Source of the DNA: KK5 sp034043675
Lineage (GTDB): Bacteria; Pseudomonadota; Gammaproteobacteria; Burkholderiales; Burkholderiaceae_C
DNA length: 64,000 bases
Assembly: GCF_034043675.1 (NCBI RefSeq)
Contig: NZ_JAXCLA010000007.1
Span: forward strand, 372,001-436,000
Reading direction: 5' to 3'
This document shows, piece by piece, positions 49,595 to 57,935 of the stretch. Below the pieces are notes generated by a model, which was given only the letters and a program-made list of their open reading frames with translations, had not been told where the DNA came from and ran no database searches. The position numbers and the translations under genes were made by a program. The number at the start of each line of letters is the position of its first letter. Position 1 is the stretch's first letter.

Positions 49595-51072
49595 GCAGCG
49601 TGCGTAGCGCACTGCTGTTCTCCTTCGCGGAACGGTATGTGCTGATCATCATCGGCCTGGCAAGCAATCTGCTGATTGCCCGCCTGCTGACGCCGGCGGA
49701 GATCGGCGTTTACTCGGTGACGCTTGCCGTCATGAGCATCGCCCAGGTGCTGCGCGACTTCGGTGTGGCCAGCTATCTGATCCAGGAGAAGGAACTTAAC
49801 GACGACCACATTCGTACGGCGCTGGGCGTCACGCTACTCATCGGCGTGGGCCTGGGTCTGGTCGTGTTCGCCGCTGCGCCCTGGGTGGCTGATTTCTACC
49901 GCGAGCCGCGCATGCGCAACCTGCTGTGGCTGGCTTCGCTGAACTTCCTACTGCTGCCGTTCTCCACGATCTCGCTGGCGCTGCTCCGCAGGGGCTTGGC
50001 GTTCAAGCCCCTGGTTGCAGTGAACTTCATTGCAACGCTGGCTGGCGCCGTCGCCAGCGTCGGACTCTCCTGGGCCGGCTTCGGGCCGATGGCGCTGGTC
50101 GCCGGCACGTTGGTGGTCAGTGCCACCACGGGCTTTGCCGCGTGGTGCGCGAGGGGTGACCGCCGGATGCTGCGCCCAAGCCTTTCTCATTGGCGTAGCC
50201 TGTTCAAGTTCGGCGCGCAGAGTTCGGTAGTGGGTGTGATCACATCGGTCTCCATGGACATCAATGACTTGGCGGTGGGCAAATTGATGGGCTTCACGCC
50301 GGTGGCGCTGCTCAGTCGGGCGCAAGGGTTGATGAACCTCTTCCATCGGGATCTGATGGGCTCCGTGCGCAATGTGGCCTACCCCGCCTACGCGAAGGCG
50401 GTGCGCGAGCATCAGGCCATGGAGCCTCTATACGTCTCCAGCGTTACCTATGTTTGCGTCGTCGCCTGGCCGTTCTACGGCTTTGTGTCCCTCTATGCGC
50501 TGGAGACCTTGCGCCTGCTGTTCGGCCCACAGTGGGATGCGGCGGCACCGCTTGTGCCGCTGTTCTGCTTGGCCGGCGCGTTGGCGGCGGCGGGCAGCTT
50601 GGTGGGCAACCTGATGGTGGCCATGGGCCGCATGGATCTGCTCACACGCATGGAGGTCTTCTTCCAACCGGCGCGGGCGGTTGCCATCGTCGCCGCAGCT
50701 GCCTACTGGCGAGAGCCATGGGCCTGTGCGGCCGCCCTCGCGGTGACGACGCTGCTGCAGTTGCCGTTGATCTACGTGGTCAAGGGCAGATTCCTACCCA
50801 ACGATTGGAGTGCGCTGTGCCATCAGCTCGGGCGCAGCCTGATCGTTGCCTCGCTGGCGTTGGCATTGCCTGGACTGCTGCTGTGCTTGCATCCGCGCGA
50901 GTTGGGCCAGCCGCTGCCAGCCGCCTGGTTCGCGCTGGCTATCGTGAGCTGCTGCGTGTCATGGCTGTTTGCATTGAGCTTGTGCCGCCATCCGCTGGCT
51001 GCCGATCCCGTTTTCGCGAAGCTGACGAGGTTCTGGCGCCGGCCTGCCGACAATGCGGCCCAGAACGGTTAA
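49591..51072 (+). CDS. Wzx-type lipid-linked oligosaccharide flippase
   Basis: A 493-residue polytopic protein of the polysaccharide-transporter (MOP) superfamily with roughly 12-14 helices. LLFSFAERYVLIIIGLASNLLIARLLTPAEIGVYSV at the N-terminus is diagnostic, and QEKELNDDHIRTALG and LMNLFHRDLMGSVRNVAYPAYAKA also fit. It should move the undecaprenyl-PP-linked repeat unit across the membrane. It is coupled to the glycosyltransferase before it; the next gene starts 16 bp after its stop with its own ribosome binding site. Confidence 0.92.
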   Translation: MSSVRSALLFSFAERYVLIIIGLASNLLIARLLTPAEIGVYSVTLAVMSIAQVLRDFGVASYLIQEKELNDDHIRTALGVTLLIGVGLGLVVFAAAPWVADFYREPRMRNLLWLASLNFLLLPFSTISLALLRRGLAFKPLVAVNFIATLAGAVASVGLSWAGFGPMALVAGTLVVSATTGFAAWCARGDRRMLRPSLSHWRSLFKFGAQSSVVGVITSVSMDINDLAVGKLMGFTPVALLSRAQGLMNLFHRDLMGSVRNVAYPAYAKAVREHQAMEPLYVSSVTYVCVVAWPFYGFVSLYALETLRLLFGPQWDAAAPLVPLFCLAGALAAAGSLVGNLMVAMGRMDLLTRMEVFFQPARAVAIVAAAAYWREPWACAAALAVTTLLQLPLIYVVKGRFLPNDWSALCHQLGRSLIVASLALALPGLLLCLHPRELGQPLPAAWFALAIVSCCVSWLFALSLCRHPLAADPVFAKLTRFWRRPADNAAQNG

Positions 51073-51088
51073 TTCACAGGTGAATCCT

Positions 51089-52159
51089 ATGCAACATTTC
51101 CGCACTCCCGTCCAAGGCCGCCTCGTCCGCTTCGCGCTGATCGGTTGCGGCCGCATCGCGCAGAATCACATGGAGGCCGTGAAGAAGCATGCAGAGCGCG
51201 CCGAACTGGCGGCCGTCTGCGATACCGATCCTGCCGCGTTGCAGGCCGCTGTAGCCAAGACCGGCGCACGCGGTTTCGCCAGTCTCACCGAACTTCTTGC
51301 TGCAAAGGCCGAATTGGGCATCGATTGCGTGGTGCTGACCACGCCCAGCGGCCTGCATCCACGCCAGGCGATCGAGGCCGCCCATGCCGGCGTGGACGTG
51401 ATGACCGAGAAGCCCATGGCCACCCGCTGGCAGGACGGCCTGGCGATGGTGAAGGCCTGCGACGACGCCGGCGTGCGCCTTTTCGTCGTCAAGCAGAACC
51501 GCCGCAACCCGACGCTGCAGCTGCTCAAGCGGGCGATGGCCGAAGGCCGCTTCGGACGCCTGTACAACGTTGCCGTCAACGTGTTCTGGACTCGTCCGCA
51601 GGCCTACTACGACAGCGCGGAATGGCGCGGCACCTGGGAATTCGACGGTGGAGCCTTCATGAACCAGGCCAGCCATTACGTGGACCTGTTGGACTGGATC
51701 TGCGGCCCGGTGGAGAGCGTCATGGCCTACACCGGCACGCTGGCCCGCAACATCGAGGTGGAGGACAGCGGCGTGGCGGCGCTGAAGTGGCGTAACGGCG
51801 CCATGGGCACGGTCAACGTCAGCATGCTGACCTACCCCAAGAATCTCGAAGGCTCCATCACGCTGCTGGGCGAAAAGGGCTCCGTGCGCGTCGGCGGCCT
51901 TGCCGTCAACGAGATTCAGCACTGGGAGTTCGAGACGCCGCACGAGATGGACGATCTCATCAAGGACGCGAGCTACCAGACCACTTCCGTCTACGGCTTT
52001 GGCCACCCGCTGTACTACGACAACGTCATCAAGACGCTGCGCGGTGAGGCCCATGCCGAGACCGATGGCCGCGAGGGCCTCAAATCCCTGGAACTGCTGA
52101 TCGCGCTGTACATGAGCGCCCGCGACGGGCGCCGCATCAACCTGCCGCTGAGCTACTGA
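51089..52159 (+). CDS. wbpB: UDP-N-acetylglucosaminuronate 3-dehydrogenase-like (WbpB)
   Basis: A 356-residue Gfo/Idh/MocA oxidoreductase. Features are the Rossmann motif FALIGCGRIAQNHMEA, the TEKPMA motif with K108, VVKQNRRNPTLQLLK, and the catalytic-site FMNQASHYVDLLDW. The QNRRNP stretch and the immediate downstream wbpD and wbpE genes point to WbpB, which oxidises C3 of UDP-GlcNAcA. WbpA-type TviB at 34189 would supply the substrate. The start has a weak CAGG ribosome binding site. Confidence 0.9.
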   Translation: MQHFRTPVQGRLVRFALIGCGRIAQNHMEAVKKHAERAELAAVCDTDPAALQAAVAKTGARGFASLTELLAAKAELGIDCVVLTTPSGLHPRQAIEAAHAGVDVMTEKPMATRWQDGLAMVKACDDAGVRLFVVKQNRRNPTLQLLKRAMAEGRFGRLYNVAVNVFWTRPQAYYDSAEWRGTWEFDGGAFMNQASHYVDLLDWICGPVESVMAYTGTLARNIEVEDSGVAALKWRNGAMGTVNVSMLTYPKNLEGSITLLGEKGSVRVGGLAVNEIQHWEFETPHEMDDLIKDASYQTTSVYGFGHPLYYDNVIKTLRGEAHAETDGREGLKSLELLIALYMSARDGRRINLPLSY

Positions 52160-52161
52160 AC

Positions 52162-52749
52162 ATGGCCACCACCATCCATCCGAGCGCCATCGTCGACGAC
52201 GGCGCCCAGCTCGGCGATGACTGCCGCGTCTGGCACTTCGTCCACATCAGCGCAGGAGCCCGCATCGGCGCGAAGTGCTCGTTCGGCCAGAACGTCTATG
52301 TGGGCAACGACGTGAGCATCGGCGATAACGTCAAGGTCCAGAACAACGTCTCCGTCTATGACGCCGTGACGCTGGAGGACGACGTGTTCTGCGGTCCCAG
52401 CATGGTGTTCACCAACGTCTACAACCCGCGCTCGGCCGTCACGCGCAAGGACGAATACCGCCGCACGCTCGTGAGGCGCGGCGCCACGCTCGGCGCCAAT
52501 TCCACCGTCGTCTGCGGCACCACGGTGGGCCGCTACGCCTTCATCGGCGCCGGCGCCGTCATCAACCGCGACGTGCCCGATTTCGCACTGATGGTGGGCG
52601 TGCCCGCCCGCCAGATCGGCTGGATGAGCCGCTTCGGCGAGCGGCTGGAACTTCCGGTCACAAGCGAAGATCCCGTCGAGACCACCTGCCCCCACACTGG
52701 CGACCGCTACCGCCTCGCCGGCCAGCAACTCCAACTCATCGAATCCTGA
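52162..52749 (+). CDS. wbpD: UDP-diaminouronate N-acetyltransferase (WbpD)
   Basis: A 195-residue left-handed beta-helix acyltransferase made of hexapeptide repeats. IHPSAIVDDGAQLGDDCRVWHFVHI at the N-terminus, FGQNVYVGNDVSIGDNVKVQNNVSVY and FTNVYNPRSAV closely follow WbpD, which acetylates the 3-amino group of UDP-GlcNAc3NA. It lies two bases after wbpB and one base before wbpE, in the exact order of the known pathway. The last 35 residues form a tail after the helix. Confidence 0.93.
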   Translation: MATTIHPSAIVDDGAQLGDDCRVWHFVHISAGARIGAKCSFGQNVYVGNDVSIGDNVKVQNNVSVYDAVTLEDDVFCGPSMVFTNVYNPRSAVTRKDEYRRTLVRRGATLGANSTVVCGTTVGRYAFIGAGAVINRDVPDFALMVGVPARQIGWMSRFGERLELPVTSEDPVETTCPHTGDRYRLAGQQLQLIES

Positions 52750-52750
52750 A

Positions 52751-53848
52751 ATGGACTTCATCGACCTCAAGAGCCAGTACGCGGCGCTGCGCGACAACAT
52801 CAACGCCCGCATCCAGAAGGTGCTGGACCATGGCCAGTACATCCTCGGCCCCGAGGTCAAGGAAATGGAGGAGGCCCTCGTCGCTTACACGGGCGCCAGG
52901 CACTGCATCAGCGTCGCCAGCGGCACCGAGGCGCTCCTGATCGCGCTGATGGCGCTGGACCTCCAACCCGGCGACGAGGTCATCACCAGCCCGTTCACCT
53001 TCGCCGCGACGGCCGAGATGATCGTGCTGGCTGGCGGTGTGCCGGTGTTCGTGGACATCGAGCCCGGCACGGCCAACATCGATGCCAATCTCGTCGAGGC
53101 TGCGATCACGTCGAAGACCAAGGCCATCATGCCGGTGAGCCTGTATGGCCAGGTGGCCGACATGGACGCGATCAACGCCATCGGCCAGCGGCACGGCATC
53201 GCTGTCATCGAGGACGCCGCGCAGAGCTTCGGCGCCACGTACAACAACAGGAAAAGCTGCAACGTCTCGACCTTCGGCTGCACCAGCTTCTTCCCCAGCA
53301 AGCCGCTGGGCTGCTACGGCGATGGCGGCGCCATCTTCACCAGCGACGACAAGCTCGCCCAGGCCTGCCGCGAAATCCGCACCCACGGCCAGAGCCAGCG
53401 TTACCTGCACACGCGCCTGGGTGTGGGTGGCCGCATGGACACGCTGCAGTGCGCTGTCGTGCTGGGCAAGCTGGACCGCTTCGACTGGGAGATCCGCCGC
53501 CGGCTGGAACTGGGCGATGCCTACGGGCGCAAGCTCAAGGCCGCTGTCCCGGGCCTGCAGCTACTGGAGGTCAAGGGCGACCGTGACTGCGTGTGGGCCC
53601 AGTACACGGTCTTCGTGGACGACCGCGAAGCCCTGCAGGGCAAGCTCAAGGCTGCAGGCATCCCGACGGCCGTGCACTACCCGCGCCCGCTGCATCACCA
53701 GCCGGCCTACGCCAAGTACGCCCAGCCGGACGACTTCCCGCACAGCATTGCCGCCGCACAGCGCGTGATGAGCCTGCCCATGAGCGCCGATCTCACCGAG
53801 GGGCAGCAGGACCAGGTCGTCGCCGCGCTGGCGCAGGCTTTCGCCTGA
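52751..53848 (+). CDS. wbpE: UDP-3-keto-uronate aminotransferase (WbpE, DegT/DnrJ family)
   Basis: A 365-residue PLP-dependent sugar aminotransferase. The DegT/DnrJ/EryC1/StrS landmarks are MDFIDLKSQYAALRDNI, SVASGTEALLIAL, the EDAAQSFGATYNN cofactor-binding aspartate and the PLP lysine K184 in FFPSKPLGCYGDGG, with a C-terminal HYPRPLHHQP. In the WbpBED pathway it transfers an amino group from glutamate to C3. It abuts wbpD and is followed 10 bp later by the acyltransferase pair. Confidence 0.93.
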   Translation: MDFIDLKSQYAALRDNINARIQKVLDHGQYILGPEVKEMEEALVAYTGARHCISVASGTEALLIALMALDLQPGDEVITSPFTFAATAEMIVLAGGVPVFVDIEPGTANIDANLVEAAITSKTKAIMPVSLYGQVADMDAINAIGQRHGIAVIEDAAQSFGATYNNRKSCNVSTFGCTSFFPSKPLGCYGDGGAIFTSDDKLAQACREIRTHGQSQRYLHTRLGVGGRMDTLQCAVVLGKLDRFDWEIRRRLELGDAYGRKLKAAVPGLQLLEVKGDRDCVWAQYTVFVDDREALQGKLKAAGIPTAVHYPRPLHHQPAYAKYAQPDDFPHSIAAAQRVMSLPMSADLTEGQQDQVVAALAQAFA

Positions 53849-53858
53849 TCCATCGCGG

Positions 53859-55763
53859 ATGAAATTCCGGCCCGACATCGAGGGACTTCGGGCCCTGGCC
53901 ATCGTCCCGGTCGTGGTGTTCCATGCCTGGCCCGCGGTGCTGCCCGGCGGCTTCGTCGGCGTGGACGTCTTCTTCGTGATCTCGGGCTACCTGATCACGA
54001 CGCTCCTGCTGCAGCGCCTGGCGGCGGGCCAGTACAGCATCGCATCGTTCTACGCGGCCCGCATCCGGCGTATCTTCCCGGCGCTGTTCGCGATGCTGGC
54101 CCTCGTCGCGCCGGCCTGCCTGCTGTTGCTGGAGCCGCAGATGCTGCGCGAGTTCGCACGGCTGCTGGGGGCGACGGGACTCTTCCTCTCCAACGTGGAG
54201 CTGTACCACACCACCGGCTATTTCGAAGGTGCTGCGGACCTCAAACCGCTGCTGCACACCTGGTCGCTCGCCGTGGAAGAGCAGTACTACATTCTCTTCC
54301 CACCGGTGCTGGCGCTCCTCTGGCGCTTTGCGCGGCGCTACATCGGCGTCGTGCTGCTGGGGGGGGGCCTGTTGTCGCTGACCTGGTGCCTGCGGCTGAT
54401 GATGTACGACGCCGAATGGGCCTTCTTCGCCGCGCCTGCCCGCACCTTTGAGCTGATGATCGGGTCGGGCCTGGCCTGGTGGGTGGGCCGCAGCGACGCA
54501 GCGCCCGTACGCCCGACCTGGGTGGATCAGGCGGTGGGCTGGGTAGCGCTGGTAGCCCTCGTCGCATCGCTGCTGTGGGTTCGGGCCGACCATGCCTTCC
54601 CCGGCCCCATCGCGCTGTGGCCTTGTCTTGCGACGGCGGCGCTGATCTGGGTGGGAACGACGAGGCAGGCCGCTGCGACGCGCTGCTTGTCGGTGGCGCC
54701 GCTGCGCTGGATTGGCGCGATGTCGTTTTCGCTATACCTGTGGCACTGGCCTGTGCTGGTACTGGCGCGGCACAGGCTGCTGGACGAACCCACGCCCGTC
54801 CAGGCCGCACTTGCCGTAGCGGTGGCCATCGCGCTGGCCTGGGCCTCCCTGCACTGGGTGGAGGCACCCGTGCGGCAATCCAGGGTGACTCAGCGCGTGA
54901 TGCTGGCCGCTGGTGTGTCCGCCATCCTGGCCAGCCTTGCCGCGGCCTGGGCGCTGACGGCCGCAGCCGACCACCGCGCCGCCCAGCCGGGCCGCGATGC
55001 CCTGCTGCGCGCCGGTGCGGACGACTTCAGCCCCGATCGCAAACGCTGCCACTCCAGCGGGAACCGCTGGCTGGATTACGAGCACCGGTGCCTGTTCGGC
55101 CCCGCATCTGCGTCGGCGACGCTGGCCGTCTGGGGCGATAGCCATGGCGTGGAGATCGCCCGTGCGCTGGGGGACCAGGTCGCAGATCGTCGGGTTGCCC
55201 AGCTCACCGGCTCCACCTGTCCGCCGGCCCTGGACTACACGCCGCCGGGCCGGCCGCACTGCGCTGCCGTCAATGCCGCGTTGTTGGACAAGCTCAGCCA
55301 CGATCAGAGCGTGGAAGCCGTGCTGCTGGCGGCCCGCTACGAGTTCTACCTGAACGCCCCAGATGCTGTCGCCTTCGAAGCGGGCTTGGCCGAGGTTGTG
55401 AAGCGGCTGCACCGGGCCGGCAAGCAGGTGCTGCTGCTGGACCCCGTGCCCACCTACCGCTACCCAATTCCCGCCGCGCTGGCCATGCGCTGGCGTCGAG
55501 GCGAGGCGCTAGAGGCGCAGGGCCAGTTGCCTGTGCAGTACGAGGCGCAGCAGGCCGCACCGCTGGCACTGCTTCAGCGGCTCAGTGCGGATGGTCTGGT
55601 GCGACGCGTTCCCGTCGGGGAATTGCTGTGCGGCGGCCGGCGGCGCTGTGCCGTGCTGGAGGGCGACCACCCGCTGTACTTCGACGACAACCACCTCAGC
55701 ATGCATGGAGCGGCCCAGGTCGCGCCGGTCGTGCTGCGGTTGCTGGAGGCACCCGCACGATGA
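53859..55763 (+). CDS. OafA-like acyltransferase with SGNH domain (copy 1)
   Basis: A 634-residue membrane acyltransferase. The first 360 residues have the acyltransferase-3 fold with about ten helices, starting FRPDIEGLRALAIVPVVVFHAWP, with VFFVISGYLI, ASFYAARIRRIFPA and the conserved HTWSLAVEEQYY. The C-terminal third is a periplasmic SGNH domain (WGDSHGVE near residue 427; DNNHLSMHG near 612). Such proteins O-acetylate cell-surface sugars. Its stop overlaps the start of a closely related paralogue (ATGA). Confidence 0.92.
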   Translation: MKFRPDIEGLRALAIVPVVVFHAWPAVLPGGFVGVDVFFVISGYLITTLLLQRLAAGQYSIASFYAARIRRIFPALFAMLALVAPACLLLLEPQMLREFARLLGATGLFLSNVELYHTTGYFEGAADLKPLLHTWSLAVEEQYYILFPPVLALLWRFARRYIGVVLLGGGLLSLTWCLRLMMYDAEWAFFAAPARTFELMIGSGLAWWVGRSDAAPVRPTWVDQAVGWVALVALVASLLWVRADHAFPGPIALWPCLATAALIWVGTTRQAAATRCLSVAPLRWIGAMSFSLYLWHWPVLVLARHRLLDEPTPVQAALAVAVAIALAWASLHWVEAPVRQSRVTQRVMLAAGVSAILASLAAAWALTAAADHRAAQPGRDALLRAGADDFSPDRKRCHSSGNRWLDYEHRCLFGPASASATLAVWGDSHGVEIARALGDQVADRRVAQLTGSTCPPALDYTPPGRPHCAAVNAALLDKLSHDQSVEAVLLAARYEFYLNAPDAVAFEAGLAEVVKRLHRAGKQVLLLDPVPTYRYPIPAALAMRWRRGEALEAQGQLPVQYEAQQAAPLALLQRLSADGLVRRVPVGELLCGGRRRCAVLEGDHPLYFDDNHLSMHGAAQVAPVVLRLLEAPAR

Positions 55764-57658
55764 GGTTCCGGCCCGACATCGAAGGCCTGCGCGCCCTGGC
55801 CATCGTGCCGGTAGTGGCCTTCCACGCCTGGCCTTGGCTGCTGACGGGCGGTTACGTGGGCGTGGATGTGTTCTTCGTCATCTCGGGCTACCTGATCACG
55901 ATGCTGCTTCTGCAGCGCCTGGAGGCGGGCAAATACAGCGTGGCGTCGTTCTACGCGGCGCGCATACGGCGCATCTTCCCGGCCCTCTTCGTCATGCTGG
56001 CTCTCATAGTGCCGGCTGCCTGGCTGCTGTTGGCGCCGCAAGCCATGGGCGAGTTCGCGCGCGTGTTCGGCGCAACGGGACTGTTCGCGTCCAACGTCGA
56101 GCTGTACCGCACCACGGGCTACTTCGAAGGGGCCACCGAGCTCAAACCACTGGTACACACTTGGTCGTTGGCCGTGGAGGAGCAGTACTACATCGTCTTC
56201 CCGCTGCTGCTTGCGGCCTTGTACCGCCGCTCGCAGGGAGCCATTGGCTGGGTGCTGGCGGGCCTGGGCCTCGTTTCGCTGGCCTATGCGCAGTACCTCG
56301 TCCGCAGCGATCCCCCGCTGGCTTTCTACTCCGCGCTGTCGCGCACCTGCGAACTGATGGTGGGCTCACTGCTGGCGGTGCGTGTGGACCGCGGCCGCCC
56401 GCCGTTGTCGACCAGAGTGCGTCAACTGATGGGCCTGGCCGGTTTGGCGACCATCATCTCGGCCTGCGTGCTGTTGAAGCCGGACTCGGCCTTTCCAGGT
56501 CTGACTGCGCTGTGGCCTTGCTTGGGCGCTGCGGCGCTGATCGAGGCTGGGCGGGGCGACGGGAGCGGCGCCAGCCGCCTACTGGCGCTACCGCCGCTGC
56601 GCTGGATAGGCGCGCTGAGCTTCTCGCTGTATCTATGGCACTGGCCTATGCTGGTGTTCTCGCGCCACCTGTTGCTGGGCCAGCCGGATGCCCTGCAGGC
56701 CGGTGCTGCCGTGCTGCTGGCCGTAGCGGTGGCTTGGGCATCGCTGCACTGGGTGGAGATACCCGTGCGCCGCGCTGCCTGGCGTCAGCGGACTTTCCTG
56801 CTGTCGGGCGGCGCGGCTATCGCGATGTGTCTGGTGCTGGGCGGCGGCCTCTTCATCGCTGCCCGTCGCGCGGGCGAAGCGCCCACGGCGTCCAATGCGC
56901 TGCTCACTGCTGCGGCCGACTTCAGCCCGGGTCGCGAGCGCTGCCACACCCGCGAGCGCGTACAGATCACGTACCTCTCGCGTTGCCAGTTCGGTGACGC
57001 GAACGCGGCACACCAACTGGCCGTGTGGGGTGACAGTCATGGCGTGGAGATCGGCCAGGCATTGTCCGAGTTCCTGCCCGGCGACCGCAGCCTCGCGGCG
57101 ATGACGGCGGCAGCCTGTCCGCCGTCGCTGGACTTTGCGATGCCAGGCCGCAGCTACTGTCGCCCGCATAACGAGGCGATTCTGGCCGGCCTTGTGGCCG
57201 ACGCGAAAGTCGATCGCGTGCTCATCGTCGCTCGAGCTTCGAGCTACCTGGGTGATTCGGTCACAGCGGAGGCCTTTGAAAAAGGCCTCCGCGCCGCGAT
57301 CCTGGCGCTCGTAGCGCACGGCAAGGAAGTCTGGCTGATGGACCCGGTGCCGACCTATGACTATCCAGTACCTGCCGCCTTGGCGCAGTACCTGCGGCGC
57401 GGACGAGATCCGGCCGACTACGGCATGACGAGGCAGGTGTATCAGCGCATGGAAGCGAGGTCGCTCGACATGCTCGCGCGAGCATCGGCTGCCACGGGCG
57501 CGCGGCGCGTGTCCGTGGAGGATGCGCTCTGCGGCTCCGGGCATTGCGCGGTCGTGGGCGACGACGGGCGCGGCTTGTACCTGGACAGCAACCACTTGAG
57601 CATGGTCGGCGCCCGCTTGCTGGTAAGCCGAGCCTTGCTGCCCGCGGTTCAGCGTTGA
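55760..57658 (+). CDS. OafA-like acyltransferase with SGNH domain (copy 2)
   Basis: A 632-residue paralogue of the preceding gene, in tandem and coupled by a four-base overlap. It has the same order of motifs: FRPDIEGLRALAIVPVVAFHAWP, VFFVISGYLI, HTWSLAVEEQYY, WHWPMLVFSRH, then the SGNH domain with AVWGDSHGVEIG and DSNHLSMVG. Length and layout are nearly identical to copy 1, but the middle and C-terminal parts have diverged clearly. It may acylate a different position or sugar. It ends the operon; no terminator was found. Confidence 0.92.
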   Translation: MRFRPDIEGLRALAIVPVVAFHAWPWLLTGGYVGVDVFFVISGYLITMLLLQRLEAGKYSVASFYAARIRRIFPALFVMLALIVPAAWLLLAPQAMGEFARVFGATGLFASNVELYRTTGYFEGATELKPLVHTWSLAVEEQYYIVFPLLLAALYRRSQGAIGWVLAGLGLVSLAYAQYLVRSDPPLAFYSALSRTCELMVGSLLAVRVDRGRPPLSTRVRQLMGLAGLATIISACVLLKPDSAFPGLTALWPCLGAAALIEAGRGDGSGASRLLALPPLRWIGALSFSLYLWHWPMLVFSRHLLLGQPDALQAGAAVLLAVAVAWASLHWVEIPVRRAAWRQRTFLLSGGAAIAMCLVLGGGLFIAARRAGEAPTASNALLTAAADFSPGRERCHTRERVQITYLSRCQFGDANAAHQLAVWGDSHGVEIGQALSEFLPGDRSLAAMTAAACPPSLDFAMPGRSYCRPHNEAILAGLVADAKVDRVLIVARASSYLGDSVTAEAFEKGLRAAILALVAHGKEVWLMDPVPTYDYPVPAALAQYLRRGRDPADYGMTRQVYQRMEARSLDMLARASAATGARRVSVEDALCGSGHCAVVGDDGRGLYLDSNHLSMVGARLLVSRALLPAVQR

Positions 57659-57661
57659 TCA

Positions 57662-57677
57662 TGGCGCGGATCGTGCT
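57662..57677 (+). promoter_or_regulatory. Candidate sigma-54 promoter of the kelch/PKD gene
   Basis: TGGCGCGGATCGTGCT has the invariant GG-N10-GC spacing and differs from the PEP-CTERM gene's promoter at 19255 by only three bases, sharing the less usual CGTGCTT -12 context. It lies 274 bp upstream of the start codon, a long leader, and begins 3 bp after the stop of the acyltransferase gene. Confidence 0.5.
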
Positions 57678-57935
57678 TTTCTGAGGGTAGCCGTCCGGTT
57701 TTCCCGCTCGAAGTGCTAGTACATCTGATTGCGCCAGCTCGAAGGTGCGAAACGAAAGAGGCGATTCCGAGGCGTGGAGAAGTGGTTTTAGCCGAAGATT
57801 TTGATGGATCGGCTGCATTTTGCGTGAGTCCAGAGACTCGCTTCGCTGAGAAACCAGTGCCCGTACTTATCGCACAGCGCGATGCCATGAGCCGAGCGTC
57901 TGTCGATTTTCTTTACAACTGTTCATAGGCCTCCC

